A DNA stretch of 64,000 nucleotides, from positions 16,804,001-16,868,000 of the forward strand of contig CM060732.1 of the NCBI GenBank assembly GCA_030704615.1. Direction: 5' to 3'. This stretch comes from Takakia lepidozioides. Its lineage: Eukaryota; Streptophyta; Takakiopsida; Takakiales; Takakiaceae. Below the pieces are notes generated by a model. The model searched no databases. It was given only the letters and a program-made list of their open reading frames with translations, and had not been told where the DNA came from. The translations under genes were made by a program, and so were the position numbers. The number at the start of each line of letters is the position of its first letter. Positions within the stretch are counted from its first letter, which is position 1. Shown piece after piece: positions 52,830 through 64,000 of this stretch.

Positions 52830-54300
52830 TGTCCCCCATCACCTTCTTCCACTTTTTGAGGTCGCCCTCCGAAAAGGTGCAACGCCTCGAATGCGTTTCC
52901 CCTTCCTGAGGCACGCACCCAAGATCCCTCCACATGCGATAGCCCTTCCATGACGAGATACTCCGTTTCTCGGTTTCCTGAACGTCCTCGACTTAAGTAT
53001 TGCCTCTACTCGTACTCAGGTTCCTTTTCATGATCCAACAGCATAGGTGGTGGACGCAACACTTGATGCCGATTCGGACGCGCTTCATCTTTGAAGTAAG
53101 GCTTCAAAAGGGAGACATGGATATGGTTGGGCACCTTGCTATTTGCCGTAGCTCCAATTCATACACATCCTCATTCATAACCTTCCGAATGTGAACTGGG
53201 CCCGCATAGAGGTACGAACTTCGGACTCACTTCCGGAGGTAGTCGGAATTTCTTGATGTTCAACCAGACCTCTGTGCCTGCCTCAAACTTCACTTCCTCC
53301 GCTTCCGATTTGCCTGCCTTTCATACCGTTTCTAGCTTTGGCAATGTTGTACTTTTGCGAGCTTCAACAGACGCTCGCGTTCTTCTAGTACCGCCGCTAC
53401 TGCGGTTCCTCAACGTTCTGGGCGCCCAACTTGTTGGCACCAGAGGTGCTTTTCCATAGACCAATACGAAAGGGAAACTCCCTTGCGAGTGTTCTGTGTT
53501 ATTATAACAGAACTCTGCCGCGTCTAAGTGTTCCACCACCATTCTGTTTGGTCTGCCGACACGTAATTCCGCAAGATCTGCTTCACTACGGAATTCACCC
53601 TTTCTGTTTGGCCGTCATCGTAGGTCGGAAGGTTGTGCTCATCTTCAGCCTCGTCCCCATATTCTTCCAAAGGCTCTCCAGAATTTATGCGTAAACTTTG
53701 GATCGCGGTCCGAGACAATATCCTTCGGGATTCCATTATGCTTTAAGACGTGGGCGAAGTAAAGTCGCCATCTCCTGCACCGTTGTCGTCTCCTTGGTGG
53801 GGATGAAATGGCCCATTTTACTGAACCTATCTACCACCACCATGATTGCATCGAATCCTTTTGACAGCGGCATAGCAGTCATGAAATCCATCGAGACGCT
53901 TTCCCAAGTCCCCTCTGGAATCGGCAAGGGTTGTAACAGCCTCGCTTGCTTTTTTGTACTCGCTCCGGTTTGTTGGCATGTGGTGCATGTCTTGACATAC
54001 TCCTCTGCCTCCTCCCTCAGTTTGGGCCAGAAATACTCTTTCTTCAAGAGTGCCGCAGTGCGCTTGGCTCCGCCGTGGCCCGCAAGTGGGCTATCATGGC
54101 ATTCTCTCAAGAGGCTATCTCTGATCCCTCCCTTCGCACGTAGAGACTTTTTGCTTATACCGGAGCAGTCCATTTTGCAAGTGGAACTGCGATTTAACCC
54201 CCATTCTCAAGTCCTGCATCACGGACTTTGCCAGCTCATCCTTCCGGCAAGCCTTCCGGATCTTCCTTTGGAGCGCCGTCTTGCCCTTGTACACCAACAA
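52830..54300 (-). pseudogene. element 3 integrase and chromodomain, broken
   Basis: Minus-strand frames give the H2C2 finger (H-D-S-P-L-A-G-H-G-G-A-K, C-T-T-C-Q-Q) and S-V-S-M-D-F-M-T. The second catalytic region is at about 53,700. N-N-T-E-H-S-Q-G lies at about 53,480. Near 53,000 the chromodomain words E-T-E-Y-L-V and S-H-V-E-G-S-W-V appear in shifted frames. It is interrupted by many small indels. Confidence 0.75.
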
Positions 54301-54960
54301 GAGCTGTTGCTTTCTACTTAAAGCATTCGGCCACCACATTGTCCCGTCCCGGTTTGTACTGGATATCCACGTCGAACACTGCCAACGTATCTTGGCCACT
54401 AAGTTGTTTTGGGAGGGGACAACTTGGGCTGCGTGGCAAAATTACTTCACCGTGACATTGTCCGTGAACACCTTCACTGGGTTGGAACCAACAAGTGGCG
54501 CCAGAGCTCAAGGCAATGCACCACCGCCTCATCTCTTTTTCGTGCGTCGGCCACCGTCGCTCCACTTCATTCAGTTTCCTTACTTTCGTAAGCCACTGGA
54601 CGTCCATCTTGCACCTAAGTACACCCCCAATCGCGAAGTCCGATGCATCGTATGAATCTCAAACGGACGATCGAACTCCGGGATTTTCAAGATGGAGCTT
54701 CCGTCATCCGCTGCTTCAATTCAGCAAAAGCTTGGCCACAAAATGTGCTCCATACCGGACTTTGGATTTACACAGAAGGTCCGACAACGGCCCCGCGATC
54801 TTGGCGAAATTTCTCACATACTTCCGGTAATAGGAGGCGAGTCCTAGGAAGGATCGTACTCCCGGGACGAAGTCGGAGGCTCCCAGTCCAAAATCGCCCT
54901 CACCTTCTGTCATCCATTTTGATCCCCTCCTGTGTAATCACATGCCCAGGAACTCCACTT
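54300..54960 (-). pseudogene. element 3 RT connection and RNase H, broken
   Basis: Pieces read [15 protein letters not shown] at 54,913-54,716 and [14 protein letters not shown] near 54,560. [12 protein letters not shown] lies at about 54,350, after a frame change. The order agrees with element 2. Confidence 0.75.
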
Positions 54961-56317
54961 TTGTGACCCCGAATTCGCACTTTGAAGCTTTGGCATACAG
55001 CTTCCCTTCCCGCAATTTGTGGAACACCTTTTTTAGGTGCTCCAGGTGCTCCTCCTTTGTTTTCGAGTACACCAAGATGTCGCGAGGTAAACCATCACAA
55101 AGTCATCCACCACTACTGGAAAAGGCTTGTTCATCAGCGTGCTCAATGTCGCTGGTGCATTGGTGAGCCCAAAAGGCATCACCAAGAACTCATATGAACC
55201 ATACTTGTCCTGCACGCGGTCTTCTCCTCATCTCCTCCGCCACCCGAATTTGGTGATAGCCGGAGCGCAAGTCGATCCGGCTGAAATACTTCGCCCCTGC
55301 CAACCGATCGAAGAGGTCGTCGATCCTTGGCAAAGGGTCCGGTTTTGATAGTCACCTTATTCAGAGCCCTGTAATCGACACACATCTGCAGCGTCCCATC
55401 CTTCTTGTCTGCAAATAGCACCGGGGCTCCGTAAGGTGACTACCGGCCGGATGTACCCCTTTGACATTAGATCCTTGAGCTGAGTCTTCAGCTCGACCAA
55501 CTCTCTGTGGCTCAACCGGTAGGGCGCCTTGGCAGGCGGTTCCGATCCCGGTATCACCTCAATCTTGTGGTCAACTCCTCTTCGCGGTGGCAAGCCGCTT
55601 GGTAAATCCTCCGGCATCACATCCTGGTATTTCTCCAAAATCCCCGTGATCCAATCTGGGCTCGGCTCCCCATCGCCTTCTCCTTTCACTTCTCTAATGT
55701 AAAGCAAAAATTGGGGCTCGTGTGCCTCCTCCACGGCCCACTCCTTTGCTGACAGAAGGTTTATTCGCCCTCCACGGATTTGGGCGTTTCTGACACTCGT
55801 AAAACCTCGCCACCATTCCCACATGGCAGCGTGACTACTCTCTTGCGGCCATCTATGACTGCTCCGGATTTGCTCAAAAAGTCATCCCCAAAATGAGATC
55901 CACTCCATCGATCTCGCAGATGGTGAAGTTCTCACGTCCCTCCCAACTCCCCAGTTGAAGAGGAACATCAATCGCCAACCTGGTCGCCAACTGTGGTTCT
56001 CCTTTGGCAATAGAGGCCCCCACGTCACTTGTCGGGAGTCCCAGCTTTTGTGCCGTTGCCGGTGTCATGAAGGAGTGCGACGCTCCTGTGTCCAGCAACA
56101 ATGACACGTTAGTTCCGGATATTATCCCATCCACGAACAATAACTGACTCCCTTTTCGTAAGGCGCCAGTTTCCTGATACAGCTCACAAGAAAATTTGCC
56201 TACCTTGCAAGTCCTGGCGACCACCGCTTCCACCAAGCGACTGATGGTATCTTCCGACAGCTCCGTGGTCGCCCGAGTCATGTTCAATTGTCGGGGCTTC
56301 GTGCACTTCTTGGCCAT
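54960..56317 (-). pseudogene. element 3 protease and RT
   Basis: The frame 56,317-55,874 holds the end of the zinc knuckle and protease L-D-T-G-A-S-H-S-F. The frame 55,824-55,357 holds the front of RT up to [18 protein letters not shown] is at about 55,180. Near 55,085 two bases are missing from the YxDD coding site compared with element 2 (V-Y-I-D-D), so the catalytic motif is lost. Confidence 0.8.
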
Positions 56318-57364
56318 GTGCCCGGGCTCCCCGCAATTGAAACATACTCCATCAAAGGTCGCCTTCTGTCCGCCATAAGCCGCTCCACCCGCTTTTCCTT
56401 TCGAAGCACCGGGTGCCGCCTTGACGTGTGAAGGCCCTCCCTTCGATTTCCACGTGCCATTTTCGCCGCGTGGCCTATCCCACTTCTTTTCCGGTCAGAA
56501 GGAGTCACCTTCCCGCCGAATCTTCTTGTGGTTCAGCTCCGTACGATCTTGTCTTTCACCCCTAGGAACATCTGAGAAACATTCAGCCCTCTCAATTGCC
56601 TCGTTCAAAGTCTTGGGTGGCTTCTCCTCCAACTTCCGCCTGGCCCATGGGGCCAGTCCCGCCACAAAGTTGAAGACCATTTTCTGGTTCTGCCATGTCC
56701 GCGATTTCGAGCAACAGCACATTGAAAGCCTGGACATATCCCCGAATGTCATCTGTTTGCTTCAAATTCCTCATCTTGTCTCGGGCAAGCCAGGACGCGT
56801 TGAGGGGCACAAACTATCTCTTCATCAAATCCTTGAACCCACTCCAGTTCAAGGTTTCCGGGCTTGGACCTCGGTCGTGAAGGCGTTTCTGCCACCATTG
56901 TTGAGCATAGCCCTCAAATAGGTGGGGGCCACTTCCACCCGATCCTCGTCACTCAACTTGGCCGCCCGGAAGTACTGCTCTAGCTCCAAGAGCCAGGTGT
57001 TGAGTGCCTTCCGATTTCGGACGCCCTCGAAGGTGTCGGGTTCCTTAGGCTTCACCTTAAACTTTGCCTTAGCGGAAGTGGCATTAGCCACCTTCAACAC
57101 GTCTTTCAACGTCCCGCCAAACTGCGCCAACAACCCTTCCCAAAAGGCTGCCGACATGGGAGGCATCTCTTGGTTTGTCGGGGCTCTCAAGGATTCCTCG
57201 GGCTCCGACTCCTCGGATTCCTCCCGCTCTTGGGCGGCCTCGTTTTCGGAAACATGCATCGCTTCCTCAAACGGCCGCCTCGGTGACACGCCGCCCCCAT
57301 CGGGCTCATCGGGATCATCATCTTTTGGGCCGTTCCGCTTTCGCTTCAGCTTGCCCGACCCCAT
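56284..57364 (-). pseudogene. element 3 gag
   Basis: ATG at 57,364 starts M-G-S-G-K-L-K-R-K-R. The frame is open to 56,849 and lacks both deletions seen in elements 1 and 2, but has its own one-base loss at about 56,912. Later pieces (56,810-56,495 and 56,508-56,284) carry the rest of capsid and the zinc knuckle. Confidence 0.85.
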
Positions 57365-57405
57365 GATGAGGCCAATCCCAAGGACGATCGCGTACTGAAC
57401 TCTAA

Positions 57406-57418
57406 GCTCTGATACCAA
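57406..57418 (-). other. primer-binding site of element 3
   Basis: Minus strand TTGGTATCAGAGC next to the 5' LTR end. Confidence 0.85.
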
Positions 57419-57419
57419 G

Positions 57420-58145
57420 TGTCGTGCACCTCACTTCGGTAAGCTCCCCCCTCAAGTCATAGTTACTCGCTTTGATGCGCGCGCCTGACTCCCAACCGGC
57501 CGCCGGGCCAACTTGGAGCTTCGGCTGCTCACCGGGACATAACGGTCCCCCTTCGCTCCCCCGAAAGACCCTCCACCTATTTGGGCCTAGTGGAATTCCC
57601 TTTGGTAAATGGCAGTCCGGAACAACTCCCCACTCTTTGATCGCTTTCCGGCTTGCTCGCTTACTCACTAGTTTTTGGACACCAACGGGCTTGCACCGTT
57701 CTCGGGGTTACTACTCCCTATATATACTTCTGTAGCTGTCCGCGGGGGTTTCACAACCAGCCATGCCATTTTATGGCGAACCACCACGAAGACCCTCAAT
57801 TCCCGGTGATGAGTCGCGGTGAGTCTTGGCCCGCTTACCACGGCCCCTATGGACCGTGATGAGTCCCAAGACTCCCCACGACTCCCACCACAAGGTCTCC
57901 GCCCCCATGGTGAGTCCTATGCCACCCCCACTAAGTCCCACTAAGCTACCACCACCCCTTGTAGAGCCACCCCCACCGCAACCCGGTGTGCGGGGCTCCA
58001 CCTAGTGAGCGCCTCCGCTTCCCTGAGTGCCTTGGGCACTCAAGGGTGCTTCAGCCCCCCATACCTATCGTTACCGCTGCCCCCACCACAGGGGCAGCCC
58101 CTCATGTGTCCCGACCCCCTGCCCTCAAGGCAAAAGGCCGCGACA
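57420..58145 (-). repeat. 5' LTR of element 3
   Basis: 726 bp, TATATATA at 57719-57726. Its outer end meets TTTTC of the element 2 RT gene. Confidence 0.92.
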
Positions 58146-58150
58146 TTTTC
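58146..58150. repeat. target duplication TTTTC, right copy (element 3)
   Basis: Pairs with 51223-51227. The RT frame of element 2 resumes from here. Confidence 0.92.
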
Positions 58151-59275
58151 GATCGGTTGGCAGGAGCGAAGTATTTCAGCCAGATCGATCTGCGCTCCGG
58201 CTATCATCAAATTCGAGTGGCGGAAGGAGATGAAGAGAAGACCGCGTGCAGGACAAGGTATGGTTCATATGAGTTCTTGGTGATGCCTTTTGGACTCACC
58301 AACGCTCCCGCGACCTTTAGCACGCTGATGAACAGCCTTTTCCAGGAGTGGTTGGATGACTTTATGATCGTGTACATCGACGACATCTTGGTGTATTCGA
58401 AAACAAAGGAGGAGCACCTGGAGCACCTCAAAATGGTGTTCCAGAAATTGCGCGAAAGGAAGCTGTATGCCAAAGTTTCAAAGTGCGAATTCGGGGTCAC
58501 AAAAGTGGAGTTCCTAGGGCATGTGATTACACAGGATGGGATCAGAATGGATGACAGGAAGGTGAGGGCAATCTTGGACTGGGAGCCTCCGACTTTGGTC
58601 CCGGGAGTGCGATCCTTCTTAGGACTCGCCTCCTATTACCGGAAGTATGTAAGAAATTTCGCCAAGATCGCGGGGCCGCTGTCAGACCTTCTATGTAAAT
58701 CCAAAGTCTGGGCATGGAACACCTTTTGTGGCCAAGCTTTTGCTGAATTGAAGCAATGGATGGCGGAAGCTCCAGTCTTGAAAATCCCGGAGTTCGATCG
58801 TCCGTTCGAGATTCATACAGATGCGTCGGACTTCGCGATTGGAGGTGTACTGATGCAAGATGGACGTCCGGTGGCATACGAAAGTAAGAAACTGAATGAA
58901 GTGGAGCGACGGTGGCCGACGCATGAGAAAAAGATGAACGCGGTGGTGCACTGTCTTGAGCTTTGGCGCCACTATGTTGGTTCCAACCCAGTGAAGGTGT
59001 TCACGGACAATGTCACGGTGAAGTATTTTGCCACGCAACCCAAGTTGTCCCCAAAACAACTTAGGTGGCAAGATACTTTGGCGGTGTTCAACTTGGATAT
59101 CCAGTACAAACCGGGACGAGACAACGTGGTGGCTGATGCTTTAAGTAGAAAGCAACAGCTCTTGTTGGTGTACAAGGGCGAGACGACGCTCCAAAGGATG
59201 ATCCGGAAGGCTTGCCGGAAGGATGAGCTGGCAAAGTCCGTGATGCAGGACTTGAGGATGGGGGTTAAATCGTAG
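58146..59275 (+). pseudogene. element 2 RT second half and RNase H
   Basis: It resumes [10 protein letters not shown], then [12 protein letters not shown] and V-Y-I-D-D-I-L-V-Y (catalytic YxDD intact). RNase H follows with [25 protein letters not shown] and A-D-A-L-S-R-K. It ends at TAG 59,273-59,275, where element 1 has CAG at 63,946. Confidence 0.9.
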
Positions 59276-60694
59276 TTCCACTTGCAAAATGGACTGCTCC
59301 GGTATAAGCAAAAGCGTCTCTACGTGCCGAAGGGAGGGATCAGAGATAGCCTCTTGAGAGAATGCCATGATAGCCCACTTGCGGGCCACGGCGGAGCCAA
59401 GCGCACTGCGGCACTCTTGAAGAAAGAGTATTTCTGGCCCAAACTGAGGGAGGAGGCAGAGGAGTATGTCAAGACATGCACCGCATGCCAACAAAACCGG
59501 AGCGAGTACAAAAAGCAAGCGGGGCTGTTACAACCCTTGCCGATTCCAGAGGGGACTTGGGAAAGCGTCTCGATGGATTTCATGACTGCTATGCCGCTGT
59601 CAAAAGGATTCGATGCAATCATGGTGGTGGTGGATAGGTTCAGTAAAATGGGCCATTTCATCCCCACCAAGGAGACGGCAACGACGCAGGAAACATGGCG
59701 ACTTTACTTCGCCCACGTCTTAAAGCATCATGGAGTCCTGAAGGATATTGTCTCGGACCGCGATCCAAAGTTTACGAGTAAATTTTGGAGGGCACTTTGA
59801 AAGAAGATGGGGACGAGGCTGAAGATGAGCACCGCCTTCCGACCTATGACCGACGGCCAAACGGAAAGACTGAAGTCCGTAGTGAAGCAGATCTTGCGGA
59901 ATTACGTGTCGGCAGACCAAACAGACTGGGTGGAACACTTAGACGCGGTAGAGTTCTGTTATAATAACACAAAACACTCCGCAACGGGAGTTTCCCCTTT
60001 CGTATTGGTTTATGGAAAAGCACCTCTGGTGCCGACAAGTTGGGCCGCCCAGGACGTTGAGGAACCGGCAGTAGCGGCGGTACTGGAAGAACGCGAGCGT
60101 TTGTTGAAGCTCGCAAAGTACAACATTGCTAAAGCTAGGAAACGGTATAAAAGGCAGGCGAATCGGAAGCGGAGGGAAGTGAAGTTTGAGGCAGGCATAG
60201 AGGTCTGGTTGAACATCAAGAATTTCCGACTACCTTCGGAAGTGATCCCAAAGTTCGTACCTCCGTATGCGGGACCCTTTCGCATCCAGAAGGTTATGAA
60301 TGAGGATATGTATGAATTGGAGCTGCCGGCAAACAACAAGGTGCATCCAGTATTCCACGTCTCCTTTTTGAGTCCTTACTTCAAAGATGAAGCGCGTCCG
60401 AATCGGCATCAAGTGTTGCGTCCGCCACCTGTGCTGTTGGATCATGAAAATGAACCTGAGTACGAGGTGGAGGCAGTACTTAGGTCGAGGAGGTTCAAGA
60501 ACCGAGAAACGGAGTATCTCGTCAAATGGAAGGGCTATCATCATGTGGAGGCATCTTGGGTGCGTGCTCAGAAATGGGAAACGCATCCGAGGCGGTTGCA
60601 GCTTTCGAAGGACGACCTCAAAAGCGGAAGAAGCGTTGATGGAGACATCAACCTTGGAGCGTGGGGGAGGAAATGCATGCTTAGCCCGGCTTAG
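59276..60694 (+). pseudogene. element 2 integrase with C-terminal chromodomain
   Basis: Integrase parts in order: H2C2 finger (H-D-S-P-L-A-G-H-G-G-A-K, C-T-A-C-Q-Q), M-D-F-M (first Asp), S-D-R-D-P-K-F (second Asp) and D-G-Q-T-E-R-L (Glu). A Trp codon is TGA at about 59,798. The 295-codon second frame ends with a chromodomain at about 60,458-60,600: Y-E-V-E-A-V-L-R-S-R, Y-L-V-K-W-K-G-Y, A-S-W-V. The chromodomain directs integration to modified chromatin in chromoviruses and defines the lineage here. Confidence 0.9.
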
Positions 60695-61545
60695 CTAGTT
60701 TAGGAATCCGATTGCAAAAACTTGTATTGTACAAAAATTTGTTATAAAGGAAATGGGTTCCAAATGTTGTGCTTCCTATTTTGTTTGGAATGGTGATGCA
60801 TGGTGTGGTTGGCTAGTGTGTAGAATGCATGCTAGCTTACAAAAGTGGGAGAGGTAAATTGGATTAATTGTGTGTTTGCGCAGTGCCGAAATCGGGTGAC
60901 TCCCATCCAAGGGGCAAGGAAACTTGCGCCTTCTTTAGGAGTTCACGTGCTAGTGCGCACTAGGCGCGTACGCATACTATAACTGCGCTACCGAGGGGGT
61001 TGCTTTGTAGTGCGGGCTGACGCGGAAGCTACGTGCTTCTGTTCACGTACTATAATCGTGTAGCCTCGGGACGAAGTCGTAGTGCGGCTTCGGTGTGTTC
61101 CCGTACCTCAGGCCAGCATTCCAAGGCGGACCCAATTGTAGTGATTGGGGCGCGCGGTTGGTTCAAGGTTATCTTCCTAGTCAAAGAGGGTTCGAGGTGA
61201 ACCCTTGCTCAAGGTGGTGCCAAAAGCAGCATCATGAGCGGTCGCAAGCAATGTTGTTGCAGTAAGGCGATTCGATCCTCGGGGAGGATTGATCCTTGGC
61301 CTTGAAGTAGGCCAAGAAGAGTGCACTGGGAGGAGCTTGAGAAGCTCCACCCTTGGCCGGGACTTGGAGGAAGTCGGCCGAACTAGCTAGTGGAGAGTAG
61401 AGTCAAGTGTGGAGTTTGATTCTTTGCCATGGGACGCCTTGGTATAGAAACAAACTCCTTGATGTGAGACGCCACAACTTGGATGTTCGTTTCCACAAAA
61501 TGGACAAGCCGATGAGGACATCGACTCCCTGTTGGTAGGGGTGTG
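60695..61545 (+). other. 3' untranslated region of element 2
   Basis: Non-coding stretch up to the purine-rich GGTAGGGGTGTG before the LTR. It contains two related units of about 70 bp, each with TACTATAA and GTAGTGCGG (60,970-61,017 and 61,045-61,088), also present in element 3. Confidence 0.7.
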
Positions 61546-62269
61546 TGTCGCGGCCCTTTGCCTTGAGGGCAGGGGGTCGGGACACAAGAGGGGCTGCCCC
61601 TGTGGAGGGGGCAGTGGCAGCGATAGGTATGGGGGGTTGAAGCACCCTTGAGTGCCCAAGGCACTCAAGGAGGCAGAGGCGCTCACTAGGTGGAGCCCCG
61701 CACACCGGGTTGCGGTGGGGGTGGCTCCACAAGGGGGTGGTGGTAGCTTAGCGGGACTTAGTGGGGGTGGCATAGGACTCACCCTGGGGCGGAGACCTCG
61801 TGGTGGGAGTCAAGGGGAGTCTTGGGACTCATCACGGTCCATAGGGGCGGTGGTGGGTGGGCCAAGACTCACCGCGACTCGTCACCGGGAGTCGAGGGTG
61901 TTCGTGGTGGTTCGCCATAAAATGGCATGGTTGTTTGTGAAACCCCCGCAGACAGCTACAAAAGTATATATAGGGAGTAGTAACCCCGAGAACGGTGCAA
62001 GCCCGTTGGTGACCAAAAACTAGTGAGTAAGCGAGCGAGCCGGAAAGCGACCAAAGAGTGGGGAGCTGTTCCGGACTGCCAACTACCAAAGGGAATTCCG
62101 CTGGTTCCAAATCGTTGGAGGGTTCTTTGGGAGATCAAAGGGGGACCGTTATGCCCCGATGAGCAGCCGGAGCTCCAAGTTTGCCCGGCGGCCAGGTTGG
62201 GAGTTAGGCGAAGCATCAAGCGAGTAACTATGACTTGAGGGGAGAGCTAACCGAAGTGAGGTGCGCGAC
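61546..62269 (+). repeat. 3' LTR of element 2
   Basis: 724 bp, TGTCGCGG to TGCGCGACA, TATATATA at 61965-61972. Confidence 0.93.
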
Positions 62270-62274
62270 ATAGA
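62270..62274. repeat. target duplication TAGAT, right copy (element 2)
   Basis: Pairs with 48382-48386. The element 1 protease frame continues directly after it. Confidence 0.9.
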
Positions 62275-64000
62275 TGGCCGCAAAAGAGTAGTCACGCTAC
62301 CGTGTGGGAATGGTGGCGAAGTTTTACGAGTGTCGGAAACGCCCAACCCCGTGGGAGGGCGAATAAACCTTCTGTCAGCAAGGGAGTGGGCCGTGGAGGA
62401 GCCACACGAGCCCCAGTTTTTGCTTTACGTAAGACAAGTGAAGGAAAAAGGCGATGGGGAGCCGAGCCCAGATTGGATCAAGGGGATTTTGGACAAATAT
62501 CAGGATGGGATGCCGGAGGATTTACCAAGCGGCTTGCCACCGCGAAGAGGAGTTGACCACAAAATTGAGGTGATACCGGGATCAGAGCCGCCTGCCAAGG
62601 CACCCTACCGGTTGAGCCACAGAGAGTTGGTCGAGCTGAAGACTCAGCTCAAGGATCTAATGTCAAAGGGGTACATCCGTCCGAGTAAGTCACCTTACGG
62701 AGCCCCGGTGCTATTCGCAGACAAGAAGGATGGGACGCTGCAGATGTGTGTCGATTACAGGGCTCTGAATAAGGTGACTATCAAAAACCGATACCCTTTG
62801 CCAAGGATCGATGACCTCTTCGATCGGTTGGCAAGAGCGAAGTATTCCAGCCGGATCGATTTGCGCTCCGGATATCATCAAATTCGAGTGGCGGAAGGAG
62901 ATGAGGAAAAGACCGCGTGCAGGACAAGGTATGGTTTCTATGAGTTCTTGGTGATGCCCTTTGGGCTCACCAACGCACCCGCAACCTTTAGCACACTAAT
63001 GAACAGCCTTTTCCAGGAGTGGTTGGACGAATTTGTGATCGTGTACATCGACGACATCTTGGTGTACCAGAAAACAAAGGAAGAGCACCTGGAGCACCTC
63101 AAAAGGGTGTTCCAGAAATTACGGGAAGGGAAGCTGTATGCCAAAGCTTCAAAGTGCGAATTCGGGGTCACAAAAGTGGAGTTCCTAGGGCATGAGATTA
63201 CACAGGATGGGATCAAAATGGATGACAGGAAGGTGAGAGCAATCTTGGACTGGGAGCCTCCGACTTCGATCCCAGGAGTGCGATCCTTCTTAGGACTCGC
63301 CTCCTATTACCAAAAGTATGTAAGAAATTTCGCCAAGATCGCGGGGCCGATGTTAGACTTCATGTGTAAATCCAAAGTCTGGGTATGGAACACCTTTTGT
63401 GGCCAAGCTTTTGCCGAGTTGAAGCAGCGGATGGCGGAAGCTCCAATCCTGAAAATCCCGGAGTTCGACCGCCCATTTCAGATTCATACGGATGCGTCGG
63501 ACTTCGCGATTGGAGGTGTACTCATGTAGGAGGGACGTCCAGTGGCTTACGAAAGTAAGAAACTGAATGAAGTGGAGCGGCGGTGGCCAACGCACGAGAA
63601 AGAAATGAAGGCAGTGGTGCATTGCCTTGAGATTTGGCGCCACTATATTGGCACCAACCCGGTGAAGGTGTTCACGGACAATGTCACGGTGAAGTATTTT
63701 GCCACGCAGCCTAAGTTGTCCCCAAAACAAATTAGGTGGCAAGACACTTTGGCACTGTTCGACGTGGATATCCAGTACAAACCGGGACGGGACAATGTGG
63801 TGGCCGATGCTTTAAGTAGAAAGCAGCAGCTCTCGTTGGTGTACAAGGGCGAGACGACGCTCCAAAGGATGATCCGGAAGGCTTGCCGGAAGGATGAGCT
63901 GGCAAAGTCCGTGATGCAGGACTTGAGGATGGGGGTTAAATCGCAGTTCCACTTGCAAAATGGACTGCTCCGGTATAAGCAAAAGCGTCTCTACGTGTCG
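62270..64000 (+). pseudogene. element 1 protease end, RT, RNase H, start of integrase
   Basis: The frame continues [10 protein letters not shown] and [10 protein letters not shown], then [17 protein letters not shown] and V-Y-I-D-D-I-L-V-Y. RNase H follows with [10 protein letters not shown], then TAG at 63,527-63,529 where element 2 has a Gln codon. Past the stop the same frame is open to the window edge through [16 protein letters not shown] and Y-K-Q-K-R-L-Y-V. Confidence 0.9.

Larger units (their letters stand above)
51228..58145 (-). mobile_element. family A chromovirus element 3 (innermost, reversed)
   Basis: A complete element of 6,918 bp in minus orientation: 5' LTR 58145-57420, primer site, gag, protease, RT, RNase H, integrase, chromodomain, 3' region, 3' LTR 51952-51228. 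It is flanked by TTTTC duplications inside the RT gene of element 2. Its LTR pair differs at only a few sites by eye, so it is probably the youngest insertion. All its genes carry small indels. Confidence 0.93.
48387..62269 (+). mobile_element. family A chromovirus element 2 (middle)
   Basis: Both LTRs are complete (48387-49110 and 61546-62269). Between them are the primer site, gag, protease, RT, RNase H, integrase and chromodomain. It sits inside the protease gene of element 1 with TAGAT duplications, and its own RT is split by element 3. Defects include the shared gag deletions, a TGA near 50,072, a lost base near 50,317, TAG at 59,273 and TGA near 59,798. Confidence 0.93.
46104..64000 (+). 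mobile_element. family A chromovirus element 1 (outermost, runs off the window)
   Basis: 5' LTR 46104-46809, primer site, gag and protease to 48,386, interruption by element 2 (48,387-62,269), then protease end, RT, RNase H and the start of integrase to the window end. The two halves join across target duplication TAGAT. Its defects are a one-base insertion in gag near 47,096, the two gag deletions shared with element 2, D-T-R instead of D-T-G in protease, and a TAG at 63,527-63,529. Confidence 0.9.

Noticed and set aside
57986-58145. Long frame starting inside the LTR and running into the element 2 RT
   Set aside because: The reversed LTR happens to be open in the frame of the RT at the insertion site. 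The 5' part is LTR sequence, not a domain.
1-64000. Bacterial or organelle origin
   Set aside because: Spliced plant-type gene, SINEs, LINEs and chromoviruses indicate nuclear DNA.

Overview
The window looks like repeat-rich nuclear DNA of a streptophyte, with a charophyte alga such as Chara as my best guess. The grounds are a multi-exon plant-type SEC14/SFH gene with GT-AG introns, an interstitial plant-type telomere repeat (TTTAGGG)3, chromodomain Ty3/gypsy elements primed by initiator Met-tRNA, and tRNA-derived SINEs. The species call is inference. There are no bacterial operons, rRNA genes or CRISPR arrays.

Layout. 1-2176 holds the C-terminal part of an intron-bearing MULE-like protein with a SWIM zinc finger. 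2425-5365 is a scrambled Ty3/gypsy relic (family B, minus strand) with one inverted segment and an abutting LTR scrap. 5366-10927 is a decayed Ty3/gypsy element of a second type (family C). Its integrase is split by a 1.66-kb non-autonomous TIR element (8789-10453) full of palindromes. 10953-12719 carries the N-terminal part of the MULE-like family with an internal duplication. 12731-15150 is minisatellite and dispersed-repeat DNA with a solo-LTR-like segment and a tRNA-derived SINE.

The one convincing host gene is at about 16.8-25.9 kb on the plus strand. It is a SEC14-like phosphatidylinositol-transfer protein of the plant SFH type, with 12 recognisable exons. Its large introns carry two SINEs, an 88-bp minisatellite and the telomere-like repeat. 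26-31.5 kb holds two LINE relics, one with ORF1 and one with an endonuclease region. 31.5-36.1 kb holds more MULE/SWIM fragments and an unrecognised minus-strand region with splice-like signals. 36.8-45.1 kb is a long family B element on the minus strand. It has gag, an in-frame gag/RT-thumb fusion, RNase H, integrase, an in-frame 30-bp repeat at the end of pol, and a long coiled-coil-rich third ORF before a polypurine tract and presumed 3' LTR.

From 46,104 to the window end lies a three-level nest of one chromovirus family (family A). Element 1 (plus, 46,104 to beyond 64,000) is interrupted by element 2 (plus, 48,387-62,269, target duplication TAGAT). Element 2 is interrupted by element 3 (minus, 51,228-58,145, target duplication TTTTC). 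All three copies are broken by stops and frameshifts. Elements 1 and 2 share the same pair of gag deletions.
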